A stretch of 64,000 nt of DNA, taken from positions 1 through 64,000 of the forward strand of contig CACSKA010000012.1 of assembly GCA_902706205.1 (NCBI GenBank), given 5' to 3'. This DNA is from Chryseobacterium sp. 18061. Its GTDB lineage: Bacteria; Pseudomonadota; Gammaproteobacteria; Enterobacterales; Enterobacteriaceae. The notes beneath the pieces are model-generated. The model did no database searches and was not told the origin of the DNA. It was given only the letters and a program-made list of their open reading frames with translations. This document shows, piece by piece, positions 27,520 to 35,646 of the stretch. Within the stretch, counting starts at the first letter, position 1. Each line of letters starts with the position of its first letter. The translations under genes and the position numbers were made by a program.

Positions 27520-28515
27520 GTGGCACAACGAGATTATGTAAGCCGCAGCAAACCTGCTGCTTCGCGGCGAAAAAAGAGTCCAACAAGGAACTCACGGAAA
27601 AAGCAAAGTAGCCTTCCTGCTGTCTCACCAGCCATGGTCGCTATTGCCGCGGCCGTGCTGGTTGCCTTTATCGGTGGCCTGTACTTCATTACCCATCACA
27701 AGAAAGAAGAAGCCGAAGCCATGCAGGGTCGCCAGGCCACGGGTAATGGTTTACCGCCGAAGCCGGAAGAACGCTGGCGCTATATTAAAGAACTGGAAAG
27801 TCGTCAGCCTGGTGTGCGTGCGCCAACGGAGCCGTCTGCGGGTGGCGAAGTAAAAAATGCCAATCAGCTGACCGACGAACAGCGCCAGCTGTTAGCACAA
27901 ATGCAGGCCGATATGCGCCAGCAGCCGACGCAGCTGACGGAAGTGCCGTGGAACGAGCAAACGCCTGAGCAGCGCCAGCAAACGCTGCAACGCCAACGAC
28001 TTCAGCAGCAGGTGCAGCAACAACAGCAAGTTCAACAGCAGCAGTGGTCACAGACGCAGCCAGTGCAGGCGCCGCGCACGCAGTCTCGCCCAGTGGAACA
28101 GCAGCAAACGCGTACGGTTCAGAGCCAACCTGCTCCACAGCCGCGCCAGACGCAGCCGAAACAAACCACGCAGCAGCCGTATCAGGATCTGATGCAAACG
28201 CCGACGCATACCACGGCCAGCCAGCCGAAAGCGCAGCAGGCTGCACCGGTGACGCGTGAGCCAGAACCGGCAAAACAGACCGCAGACGATCGCCGTTGGA
28301 TAATCCAGTGCGGTTCGTTTAAAGGTGCCGAGCAGGCAGAAACCGTTCGTGCCCAGCTGGCCTTTGAAGGATTTGATTCGCGCATTACCACCAATAACGG
28401 CTGGAATCGTGTGGTGATTGGCCCTGTGAAAGGCAAAGATAATGCCGATGGCACTATCTCCCGCCTGAAGGTGGCCGGACACGCAAACTGCATTCGTATC
28501 GCCTCCAGGGGTTGA
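27520..28515 (+). CDS. ftsN: Cell division protein FtsN
   Basis: Bitopic inner-membrane divisome protein that triggers septal peptidoglycan synthesis. The protein is 331 aa (E. coli 319): a basic cytoplasmic tail, TM at about residues 38-57, essential periplasmic helices around PPKPEERWRYIKELES, a Gln-rich disordered linker (about 145-245), and a C-terminal SPOR domain (about 252-331, WIIQCGSFKGAEQAE) that binds denuded glycan. GTG start, as in E. coli. The extra length is all in the Gln/Pro linker. Confidence 0.96.
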   Translation: MAQRDYVSRSKPAASRRKKSPTRNSRKKQSSLPAVSPAMVAIAAAVLVAFIGGLYFITHHKKEEAEAMQGRQATGNGLPPKPEERWRYIKELESRQPGVRAPTEPSAGGEVKNANQLTDEQRQLLAQMQADMRQQPTQLTEVPWNEQTPEQRQQTLQRQRLQQQVQQQQQVQQQQWSQTQPVQAPRTQSRPVEQQQTRTVQSQPAPQPRQTQPKQTTQQPYQDLMQTPTHTTASQPKAQQAAPVTREPEPAKQTADDRRWIIQCGSFKGAEQAETVRAQLAFEGFDSRITTNNGWNRVVIGPVKGKDNADGTISRLKVAGHANCIRIASRG

Positions 28516-28538
28516 AACCCCTAAAATCCCCCCCATCT
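28511..28538 (+). promoter_or_regulatory. Sigma-32 heat-shock promoter of hslVU
   Basis: GTTGAAA (28511-28517), a 13-bp spacer and CCCCATCT (28531-28538) match the heat-shock consensus CTTGAAA / CCCCATNT. It overlaps the ftsN stop codon (TGA at 28513-28515). Confidence 0.85.
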
Positions 28539-28551
28539 ATTAATGCATTCT

Positions 28552-28572
28552 GCCCCGCATAACATGCGGGGC
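28552..28572 (+). other. 5'-UTR stem-loop of hslVU mRNA
   Basis: GCCCCGCAT/ATGCGGGGC, a perfect 9-bp stem with a 3-nt loop near the predicted hslVU transcript start. It could stabilise the mRNA or act as a leftover ftsN terminator; it lacks a T-tract. Confidence 0.7.
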
Positions 28573-28605
28573 CTGTATTCTGCTTTACACCCAGGGGGTC
28601 CTCTC

Positions 28606-29136
28606 GTGACAACAATAGTAAGTGTTCGCCGTAACGGTCATGTCGTTATCGCTGGTGATGGTCAGGCCACGCTTGGCAATACCGTCATGAAAGGCAACGT
28701 GAAAAAAGTACGCCGTTTGTATAACGACAAAGTGATCGCAGGCTTCGCCGGCGGCACTGCTGACGCCTTCACACTGTTTGAACTGTTCGAACGTAAACTG
28801 GAAATGCATCAGGGACATCTGGTCAAAGCCGCGGTTGAGCTCGCCAAAGACTGGCGTACCGACCGTATGCTGCGCAAGCTTGAAGCGCTACTGGCTGTTG
28901 CAGACGAAAACGCGTCTCTTATCATCACCGGTAACGGCGATGTGGTGCAGCCTGAAAATGATTTGATTGCCATTGGCTCCGGCGGCCCGTATGCCCAGGC
29001 CGCAGCCCGTGCGCTGCTGGAAAATACCGAGCTGAGCGCTCGTGACATTGCGGAAAAAGCGTTGGGGATTGCGGGTGATATCTGCATCTACACCAACCAT
29101 TTCCACACCATCGAAGAATTACCTTCTAAAGCGTAA
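28606..29136 (+). CDS. hslV: ATP-dependent protease subunit HslV
   Basis: Proteasome-like peptidase chamber of HslUV. The protein is 176 aa as in E. coli. The start is GTG at 28606 after CAGGGGGTCC; removal of Met exposes the catalytic threonine of MTTIVSVRRNGHVV. The longer ATG-initiated frame would bury that threonine and is rejected. Followed 9 bp later by hslU. Confidence 0.98.
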   Translation: MTTIVSVRRNGHVVIAGDGQATLGNTVMKGNVKKVRRLYNDKVIAGFAGGTADAFTLFELFERKLEMHQGHLVKAAVELAKDWRTDRMLRKLEALLAVADENASLIITGNGDVVQPENDLIAIGSGGPYAQAAARALLENTELSARDIAEKALGIAGDICIYTNHFHTIEELPSKA

Positions 29137-29145
29137 GGATCTCCT

Positions 29146-30480
29146 ATGTCTGAAATGACCCCACGCGAGATTGTCAGCGAACTCGACAAACACATTATCG
29201 GCCAGGACGCGGCAAAGCGTTCTGTGGCTATCGCCCTGCGTAACCGCTGGCGCCGTATGCAGCTCGACGAAGAGCTGCGTCACGAAGTGACTCCAAAAAA
29301 CATTCTGATGATTGGCCCCACCGGCGTTGGTAAAACCGAAATCGCCCGTCGTCTGGCGAAACTCGCCAACGCGCCATTCATCAAAGTTGAAGCCACTAAG
29401 TTCACTGAAGTGGGCTATGTCGGTAAAGAAGTTGACTCTATCATCCGCGATCTGACCGATGCTGCCGTGAAAATGGTGCGTATGCTGTCGATTGACAAAA
29501 ACCGCTATCGCGCCGAAGAAATGGCGGAAGAGCGCATTCTCGACGTGTTGATCCCACCGGCGAAAAACAACTGGGGCCAGTCCGAAGAACCGCAGGAGCC
29601 GTCTGCCGCACGTCAGGCATTCCGCAAAAAACTGCGTGAAGGTCAGCTCGACGACAAAGAAATCGAAATCGATCTCGCTGCGGCGCCAATGGGCGTTGAA
29701 ATCATGTCACCTCCTGGCATGGAAGAAATGACCAGCCAGCTGCAGTCTATGTTCCAGAACCTGGGTGGACAGAAGCAAAAGCCGCGTAAGGTCAAAATCA
29801 AAGACGCGATGAAGCTGCTGATTGAAGAAGAAGCCGCGAAGCTGGTGAATCCGGAAGAGCTGAAGCAGGACGCTATCGACGCTGTTGAACAGCACGGGAT
29901 CGTCTTCATCGATGAAATCGATAAAATCTGTAAGCGCGGCGGCAACTCCTCCGGCCCTGACGTTTCTCGTGAAGGCGTTCAGCGCGACCTGCTGCCGCTG
30001 GTTGAAGGCTGCACCGTCTCCACAAAGCACGGGATGGTGAAAACCGACCACATTCTGTTTATCGCCTCTGGCGCCTTCCAGGTGGCCAGCCCATCAGATT
30101 TGATCCCGGAATTGCAGGGTCGTCTGCCGATTCGTGTTGAGCTGAAAGCCCTGACCACTCATGATTTCGAACGTATTCTGACTGAGCCAAACGCGTCCAT
30201 AACCGTGCAGTACAAAGCGCTGATGGGCACGGAAGGCGTGAATATCGACTTCACCGACGACGGTATCAAACGTATCGCTGAAGCCGCATGGCAGGTGAAC
30301 GAAACCACCGAAAACATCGGCGCGCGCCGCCTGCACACCGTGCTGGAACGCCTGATGGAAGATATCTCCTATGACGCCAGCGAACGTCAGGGTGAGTCCT
30401 TCACTATCGATGCGGAATATGTCAGTAAGCATCTCGATGCGTTAGTGGCAGATGAAGATCTGAGTCGTTTTATCCTATAA
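29146..30480 (+). CDS. hslU: HslU ATPase/unfoldase subunit
   Basis: AAA+ unfoldase that feeds substrates to HslV. The protein is 444 aa (E. coli 443). Walker A GPTGVGKTE (about residues 57-65), the pore-loop GYVG, Walker B IVFIDEIDKIC, a variable I-domain between them, and the C-terminal tail EDLSRFIL that docks into HslV. Confidence 0.98.
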   Translation: MSEMTPREIVSELDKHIIGQDAAKRSVAIALRNRWRRMQLDEELRHEVTPKNILMIGPTGVGKTEIARRLAKLANAPFIKVEATKFTEVGYVGKEVDSIIRDLTDAAVKMVRMLSIDKNRYRAEEMAEERILDVLIPPAKNNWGQSEEPQEPSAARQAFRKKLREGQLDDKEIEIDLAAAPMGVEIMSPPGMEEMTSQLQSMFQNLGGQKQKPRKVKIKDAMKLLIEEEAAKLVNPEELKQDAIDAVEQHGIVFIDEIDKICKRGGNSSGPDVSREGVQRDLLPLVEGCTVSTKHGMVKTDHILFIASGAFQVASPSDLIPELQGRLPIRVELKALTTHDFERILTEPNASITVQYKALMGTEGVNIDFTDDGIKRIAEAAWQVNETTENIGARRLHTVLERLMEDISYDASERQGESFTIDAEYVSKHLDALVADEDLSRFIL

Positions 30481-30509
30481 TCCAGATAATTGCATTTTCA
30501 TCACCTTTG

Positions 30510-30535
30510 ATGGGGGCTCTTAGCCCCCATTTTTA
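30510..30535 (+). terminator. hslVU terminator
   Basis: ATGGGGGCT/AGCCCCCAT perfect stem with a short loop followed by TTTTTATT. The menA ATG is 13 bp beyond. Confidence 0.9.
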
Positions 30536-30547
30536 TTGGCTGGAACA

Positions 30548-31474
30548 ATGACTGAACAATCTCTGAGTCGTACCCAGGCGTGGCTGGAAAGCCTACGTCC
30601 GAAAACCTTACCGCTGGCATTTGCCGCCATTATCGTCGGCACAGCTCTGGCCTGGTGGCAGGGGCATTTCAATCCGCTGGTTGCATTACTGGCACTTATT
30701 ACCGCCGGGCTATTACAGATTTTATCCAATCTGGCGAACGACTATGGCGATGCGGTCAAGGGCAGCGACAAGCCAGACCGCATCGGGCCGCTACGCGGGA
30801 TGCAAAAAGGTGTCATCACCCAGCAACAGATGAAGCGCGCGCTGATGGTCACGGTGGGGCTGATTTGCCTGTCCGGCATCGCCTTGCTGATGGCGTCGTA
30901 TCAAACGATGGAAGATTTTATTGGCTTCATGGTACTGGGTGGCGTGTCGATTATTGCAGCCATCACCTATACCGTAGGCACCCGTCCTTACGGCTATATC
31001 GGCCTGGGTGATATTTCGGTGCTGATCTTCTTCGGCTGGCTCAGCGTGATGGGCAGCTGGTATCTTCAGGCCCATACCCTGGAAGCGGTGACGTTCCTGC
31101 CTGCTACCGCCTGTGGCCTACTGGCAACGGCGGTGCTCAATGTCAATAACCTGCGCGATATCGACAGCGACCGTGAAAACGGTAAGAACACGCTAGCCGT
31201 GCGGCTGGGCCCGGTCAATGCCCGCCGCTATCACATCGGTTTGCTGATGGGCGCACTGCTGTGCCTGGCGTTGTTTAACCTGATGGCACTGCACAGTCCA
31301 TGGGGTTGGCTGTTCATTCTGGCCGCGCCGCTGCTTATCAAACAGGCGCGTTTCGTCTATACGCATCGTTCCCCGGCAGATATGCGCCCAATGCTCGAAC
31401 GCACAGTAAAAGGCGCGCTTCTGGCGAACCTGTTGTTTGTGGTTGGGATTGTGCTGAGCCGCCTGTTTGCGTAA
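30548..31474 (+). CDS. menA: 1,4-dihydroxy-2-naphthoate octaprenyltransferase
   Basis: Membrane UbiA-family enzyme that prenylates DHNA to demethylmenaquinone. The protein is 308 aa as in E. coli, with about eight hydrophobic helices and the two Asp-rich motifs NDYGDAVKGSD (near residue 64) and NNLRDIDSDRENGK (near 204). The ATG at 30548 matches MTEQSLSRTQAW; four upstream in-frame codons are excluded. Confidence 0.97.
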   Translation: MTEQSLSRTQAWLESLRPKTLPLAFAAIIVGTALAWWQGHFNPLVALLALITAGLLQILSNLANDYGDAVKGSDKPDRIGPLRGMQKGVITQQQMKRALMVTVGLICLSGIALLMASYQTMEDFIGFMVLGGVSIIAAITYTVGTRPYGYIGLGDISVLIFFGWLSVMGSWYLQAHTLEAVTFLPATACGLLATAVLNVNNLRDIDSDRENGKNTLAVRLGPVNARRYHIGLLMGALLCLALFNLMALHSPWGWLFILAAPLLIKQARFVYTHRSPADMRPMLERTVKGALLANLLFVVGIVLSRLFA

Positions 31475-31566
31475 CTGACAAATATCAATTAACAATTGAT
31501 GATTTTGCAAACAATGCGAATAGCACGATATACTGAAAACTCACGTAGCAACTGAACGTTAAGCCT

Positions 31567-32052
31567 ATGAAATACGATACATCCGAGCTTTGCGACATCT
31601 ACCAGGAAGATGTCAATGTCGTTGAACCGCTGTTCTCCAACTTTGGTGGACGGTCGTCGTTTGGTGGACAAATTATCACGGTGAAATGTTTCGAGGATAA
31701 CGGGTTGCTGTACGATATGCTCGAACAGAACGGTCGTGGCCGCATCCTGCTAGTGGATGGCGGCGGCTCCGTACGTCGTGCGCTGATTGATGCCGACCTT
31801 GCGCGTCTGGCAGTGCAAAACGAGTGGGAAGGTATGGTGGTCTACGGCGCGGTGCGTCAGGTAGACGACCTGGAAGAGCTGGACATTGGCATTCAGGCCA
31901 TGGCTGCGATTCCGGTAGGTGCTGCTGGTGAAGGCGTTGGCGAAAGTGATGTTCGCGTCAATTTCGGCGGTGTGACCTTCTTCTCCGGCGACCATCTCTA
32001 TGCCGACAATACCGGTATCATTCTGTCGGAAGATGCCCTCGACATCGAGTAA
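31567..32052 (+). CDS. rraA: Regulator of RNase E activity A
   Basis: Trimeric protein that binds the RNase E scaffold and lowers its activity. The protein is 161 aa, the E. coli length and nearly the same sequence; the FGG-rich core and GAVRQVDDLEELDIG segment are intact. It has its own short upstream region after menA. Confidence 0.97.
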   Translation: MKYDTSELCDIYQEDVNVVEPLFSNFGGRSSFGGQIITVKCFEDNGLLYDMLEQNGRGRILLVDGGGSVRRALIDADLARLAVQNEWEGMVVYGAVRQVDDLEELDIGIQAMAAIPVGAAGEGVGESDVRVNFGGVTFFSGDHLYADNTGIILSEDALDIE

Positions 32053-32067
32053 CCGCCTCCCCCGCAT

Positions 32068-32097
32068 AAAAAAGCCTTCTCTGAGAGAAGGCTTTTT
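32068..32097. terminator. Bidirectional terminator after rraA
   Basis: AAAAAAGCCTTCTC/GAGAGAAGGCTTTTT stem with A and T tracts between convergent rraA and the DUF1993 gene. Confidence 0.92.
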
Positions 32098-32113
32098 CGT
32101 TTTATCCGTACGG

Positions 32114-32617
32114 TTACTGAATCTTACCTAAAAAATCTACCTTGCCCAGCGGCACACCAGCCTGGCGCAGAATGGCGTAAGCAGTCGTTGAGTGAAAATA
32201 GAAGTTCGGCATCGCGAACTGGAAGACGTAACTGCTAGCAGTGAAATGCAGCTGATGTTCACGCGCCTGAACCATGATCGGACGCGCGTCGTCACCGTCC
32301 AGCTGCGAATCCTGCACGCTCTTCAAAAAGGCCACGGTGGCCGCAATGCGCTCATGCAGCTGTGCGAAAGTGCTTTCGTTATCTTCCATTGCTGGCGCTT
32401 CGACGTTAGCCAGACGCGCAATCGCCCGCTTCGCCATATCACATGTTACCTGCACCTGACGCTTCAGCGGGAACATATCTTCCGCCAGCTTCGCCTCCAG
32501 CAGAGCCGTTTCATCAGTCCCCTGTTCTTTCGCCCAGTCCGCGCTCTTTTGCAGAACCGCGCTCAGACTGACCAGCCCGTGAATAAACTGTGCTTTGGTT
32601 TCGCTATACAGTGACAT
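32114..32617 (-). CDS. DUF1993 domain protein
   Basis: The protein is 167 aa, starting at the ATG at 32617 (a TTG two codons earlier is less likely). I recognise the DUF1993 family pattern: an all-helical, DinB-like fold with conserved HLHFTASSYVFQFAMPNFYFH near the C-terminus. There is no signal peptide or membrane segment. Function is unknown. It has no counterpart at this place in E. coli, where zapB, glpFKX, fpr, tpiA, cdh and sbp lie between rraA and pfkA, so it marks a synteny break. Terminators on both sides make it a single-gene unit. Confidence 0.85.
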   Translation of the reverse strand: MSLYSETKAQFIHGLVSLSAVLQKSADWAKEQGTDETALLEAKLAEDMFPLKRQVQVTCDMAKRAIARLANVEAPAMEDNESTFAQLHERIAATVAFLKSVQDSQLDGDDARPIMVQAREHQLHFTASSYVFQFAMPNFYFHSTTAYAILRQAGVPLGKVDFLGKIQ

Positions 32618-32741
32618 TGTCAATTTCCTAAGTAATTACAAACGGTAGGGTTTTTTATCGGATTGCATGCTTCATCGAGAGTAAACCCAGCCCCTCTCAA
32701 AGAGAAGCGCTTAATGTGCTCGGAAGACAGATAGCAGAGGC

Positions 32742-32774
32742 AAAAAAAATCCGTAACCCTTGAGGGCTACGGAT
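32742..32774 (-). terminator. pfkA terminator
   Basis: On the minus strand ATCCGTAGCCC/GGGTTACGGAT pairs with one G-T wobble and is followed by eight T residues. Confidence 0.92.
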
Positions 32775-32802
32775 CCTGATTTCACGAACGGTTGGGGAGC
32801 GT

Positions 32803-33765
32803 TTAGTAGAGCTTTTTCGCACAGTCCAGCAGATCGGTTTTGAATGGACGCTTCATGTTTTCGATAGCGTCGATGATGTCATGGTGAACCAGTTTCTCGT
32901 TCTGGATACCGACACAACGACCGCCGAAGCCTTCCAGCAGCAGATCAATCGCATACGCGCCCATACGGGAAGCGAGGATACGGTCGTAAGGCACTGGAGA
33001 ACCGCCACGCTGAATGTGACCCAGTACGGTGGCACGGGTTTCGCGTTTGGTTTCGGTTTCGATGTACTTCGCCAACTCATCGATATCACACATGTGCTCA
33101 GTAATAGCGACGATTGCGTGTTTCTTACCTTTGGCGATACCGGCTTTGATTTCAGCCACCAGGTCGTCGCGGCTGAATTCCACTTCCGGAACCACAACAA
33201 ACTCACAGCCACCGGCAATCGCTGCTGCCAAGGTCAGATCGCCACAGTAGCGGCCCATCACTTCAACGATGGAGATACGCTGGTGAGAGGAAGAAGTGTC
33301 GCGCAGACGGTCGATAGCTTCGACCACAGTGCCCAGCGCAGTGAAGTAACCGATGGTGTAGTCGGTGCCTTTGATATCGTTATCGATAGTGCCCGGCAGG
33401 CCGATGCATGGGAAGCCCATTTCGGTCAGACGCTTCGCACCCATGTAGGAGCCATCACCGCCGATAACCACTAACGCGTCGAGGCCGCGTTTTTTCATGT
33501 TCTCGATAGCAACTTCACGGACGTGCTCTTCGCGGAATTCCGGGAAGCGCGCAGAACCGAGGAAGGTGCCGCCACGGTTAATCATGTCGGATACGCTGTA
33601 ACGATCGAGCTGGACCATGCGATCTTCATACAGACCGAGGTAGCCGTCATAGATACCAAAAATTTCCAGACCTTCCGAAAGCGCTGCTCGCACAACACCA
33701 CGGATGGCTGCGTTCATGCCTGGGGCATCACCGCCGCTTGTCAACACACCGATTTTCTTAATCAT
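32803..33765 (-). CDS. pfkA: 6-phosphofructokinase I
   Basis: ATP-dependent phosphorylation of fructose-6-phosphate, the committed glycolytic step. The protein is 320 aa as in E. coli. ATP-binding GVLTSGGDAPGMNAA, GGDGSYMGA, the catalytic TIDNDIKGTD (Asp127 region) and the allosteric residues of the ADP/PEP site are present. A Cra-type palindrome lies upstream. Confidence 0.98.
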   Translation of the reverse strand: MIKKIGVLTSGGDAPGMNAAIRGVVRAALSEGLEIFGIYDGYLGLYEDRMVQLDRYSVSDMINRGGTFLGSARFPEFREEHVREVAIENMKKRGLDALVVIGGDGSYMGAKRLTEMGFPCIGLPGTIDNDIKGTDYTIGYFTALGTVVEAIDRLRDTSSSHQRISIVEVMGRYCGDLTLAAAIAGGCEFVVVPEVEFSRDDLVAEIKAGIAKGKKHAIVAITEHMCDIDELAKYIETETKRETRATVLGHIQRGGSPVPYDRILASRMGAYAIDLLLEGFGGRCVGIQNEKLVHHDIIDAIENMKRPFKTDLLDCAKKLY

Positions 33766-33851
33766 GACTACCTCTGAACTTAGGAATGCTAAAAATTATT
33801 CTGTTGCCCGAAGCGCCCCCACAAAAAGGGAGAGATCGACTATATGGAAAT

Positions 33852-33884
33852 AGTATATCAGGCGCATCGTGCTGAATTGATTCA
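33852..33884 (-). promoter_or_regulatory. pfkA promoter with Cra (FruR) operator
   Basis: TGAATTGATTCA at 33873-33884 is a near-perfect palindrome matching the Cra core TGAATCGATTCA, and on the minus strand TATACT at 33852-33857 could be the -10 element. Cra represses pfkA in E. coli, and the site position suits repression. Confidence 0.75.
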
Positions 33885-33938
33885 GGTCAGGCCAATCGGC
33901 GGTAATTTAGACAAAAAATGCCGATCCGGCCCACATTT

Positions 33939-34853
33939 TCACAACGAATTACGAAAGTCCAAAAATCCCTGTCGCCCCAAAGGGACAACCGAGCATGGAT
34001 CCTGATGAATAATCACATCAGAACCCGGAAAACGAAGCAATAACGCCTGCTCAACCTGTTCAGCCACTAAATGCGCCTGAACCAACGGCAGGTTATCTTC
34101 CATTTCCAAATGAATCTGAATAAAGCGGGTCGGCCCTGACTGCCGCGTACGAAGGTCGTGCGCACCGCTGACGCCAGGCCAGGCGCTCACGATGTTAATG
34201 ATTTCTTGACGTTCTTCATCGGGGAGCGCTCTGTCCAGTAGCGACTGTACGGCTTCATGCCCCATGCGTATTGCACAATATAAAATATAGATGCCAATTC
34301 CCAATGCAAACAATGCATCAGCGCGATGCCAGCCGTACCACGCCAGCGCAAGCGCCACCAGAATGGCTCCGTTCATCATAACATCAGACTGATAATGAAG
34401 CATATCGGCGCGCACCGCCTGGCTTTGCGTCTTCCGCACTACCCAGCGCTGGAAGGTCACCAGAATTATCGTACTGATGAGCGCAATAACCGTCACCGCC
34501 ATCCCGACACCAGGCTCACGCATCGGTTCAGGGGTGATTAAATGCTGAATGCCGGTCAAAAACAGGAACAGCGCCGAGCCGGAAATAAACATACTCTGCG
34601 CCAGCGCCGCGAGAGATTCAGCTTTGCCGTGACCAAAAGTGTGCTCTTCATCGGCAGGCTGCAGCGAATAGCGCACCACCAACAGGTTAGTCAGCGAGGC
34701 GGCGATATCCACCAACGAATCCACCAGCGCCGCCAGAATACTGACGGACCCGGTGTACCACCACGCAAAAATCTTGATCAAAAGTAACGCCGAAGCCATT
34801 ACCGTCGCGGCAATCGCCGCCCGGTTGACGAGTTGGCCATAGGTTTGATTCAT
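33939..34853 (-). CDS. fieF: Ferrous-iron and zinc efflux pump
   Basis: Cation diffusion facilitator in the inner membrane exporting Fe2+/Zn2+ by proton antiport. The protein is 304 aa (E. coli 300). TM2 DSLVD and TM5 HYQSD metal-site motifs (the two Asp/His-Asp pairs) are intact, with a cytoplasmic C-terminal domain containing HDLRTRQSGP and HLEMED. The ATG at 34853 matches MNQTYGQL; the longer open frame upstream runs into CpxQ/cpxP and is rejected. Confidence 0.96.
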   Translation of the reverse strand: MNQTYGQLVNRAAIAATVMASALLLIKIFAWWYTGSVSILAALVDSLVDIAASLTNLLVVRYSLQPADEEHTFGHGKAESLAALAQSMFISGSALFLFLTGIQHLITPEPMREPGVGMAVTVIALISTIILVTFQRWVVRKTQSQAVRADMLHYQSDVMMNGAILVALALAWYGWHRADALFALGIGIYILYCAIRMGHEAVQSLLDRALPDEERQEIINIVSAWPGVSGAHDLRTRQSGPTRFIQIHLEMEDNLPLVQAHLVAEQVEQALLLRFPGSDVIIHQDPCSVVPLGRQGFLDFRNSL

Positions 34854-34922
34854 AAACACTCCCACTCTCTTCTGCGGGTAGTATAGCGGAATGTGATTAA
34901 GGTCAGTTGCCGGAAAAAAGGC

Positions 34923-34951
34923 AAAAAAAACCCCCTCATCATGAGGGGGAA
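34923..34951 (-). terminator. cpxP/CpxQ terminator
   Basis: CCCCCTCAT/ATGAGGGGG perfect stem followed by a T8 tract on the minus strand. Confidence 0.93.
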
Positions 34952-34980
34952 GACAGGGATGGTGTCTATGGCAAGGAAAA
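34923..34980 (-). ncRNA. cpxQ: CpxQ, sRNA from the cpxP 3' UTR
   Basis: On the minus strand the segment begins TTTTCCTTGCCATAGACACC and ends with the CCCCCTCAT/ATGAGGGGG terminator and eight T residues. This matches CpxQ, released from cpxP mRNA by RNase E in Salmonella and E. coli, which with Hfq represses membrane-protein mRNAs. The 5' block is conserved, the terminator stem differs slightly. Confidence 0.85.
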
Positions 34981-34989
34981 CAGGGTTTA

Positions 34990-35496
34990 TTACTGGTTAC
35001 TACGGGTATTGCTACTGCTACTAAACAGCGTCGACATTGAGCCTTGCTGCATCTGTGCAACCTCCCGCAACTGATCCATTCGTTGCTGGTGTCGTTCATT
35101 TAAAATCGCTTGCTGTTCTGGCGTTAACAGACGAAACATCTGGTTGCGAACCCGGGCCATTTCGACCTGGCGGACAACTTGCTCCTGCGCCATTTTCTCA
35201 GCCTGTGCCTGCACAGCGATTTCATCAAATTTATCTGCGGTGACAAGCTTATGCATTGTCTCCATTTCGCTAACATTAACAGGGGGCTGCTGTCGCCGAG
35301 CCTGTTGCATCAGATCACGCATCTGTTGACGCTGATATTCGGTTAAACTAATGCCGTCAAACATATGGCCCTGATGACTGCTCTGCGTCGCCCCGTCATT
35401 AGGGGTCCAGTTAACGCTGGTGACGACTTCAGCAGCCTGGCTATTCGCACTTAGCGCCAGCGTTGAGGCCATGACGGCAGCGATAACATTGCGCAT
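34990..35496 (-). CDS. cpxP: Periplasmic Cpx inhibitor and adaptor CpxP
   Basis: Periplasmic protein that damps CpxA signalling and hands misfolded pilins to DegP. The protein is 168 aa (E. coli 166). Signal peptide to about residue 22 (NSQAA), then two LTxxQ repeats, LTEYQRQQ and LTPEQQAI, in a helical dimer. The ATG at 35496 is chosen over the preceding TTG. Strongly Cpx-controlled; a CpxR box lies in the divergent cpxP-cpxR region. Confidence 0.96.
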   Translation of the reverse strand: MRNVIAAVMASTLALSANSQAAEVVTSVNWTPNDGATQSSHQGHMFDGISLTEYQRQQMRDLMQQARRQQPPVNVSEMETMHKLVTADKFDEIAVQAQAEKMAQEQVVRQVEMARVRNQMFRLLTPEQQAILNERHQQRMDQLREVAQMQQGSMSTLFSSSSNTRSNQ

Positions 35497-35576
35497 CAAT
35501 TGCTCCCAAGTACTTTTGTTTCGCGATTCAACGAGAGACAGTCTACGATTCAGGCTGCAAACATGCGTCAGGGGGT

Positions 35577-35591
35577 GTAAAACAACGTAAA
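35577..35591. promoter_or_regulatory. CpxR box between cpxP and cpxR
   Basis: GTAAA-N5-GTAAA, an exact match to the CpxR-P consensus, located between the divergent genes and shared by cpxP and cpxRA. Confidence 0.9.
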
Positions 35592-35646
35592 GTCATGGAT
35601 TAGCGAGCCTTGATGACGTAATTTCTGCCTCGGAGGTATTAAATTA

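Noticed and set aside
34854..35099. 82-residue N-terminal extension of fieF
   Set aside because: Covers CpxQ, its terminator and the cpxP end; the CDF family starts at MNQTYGQL.
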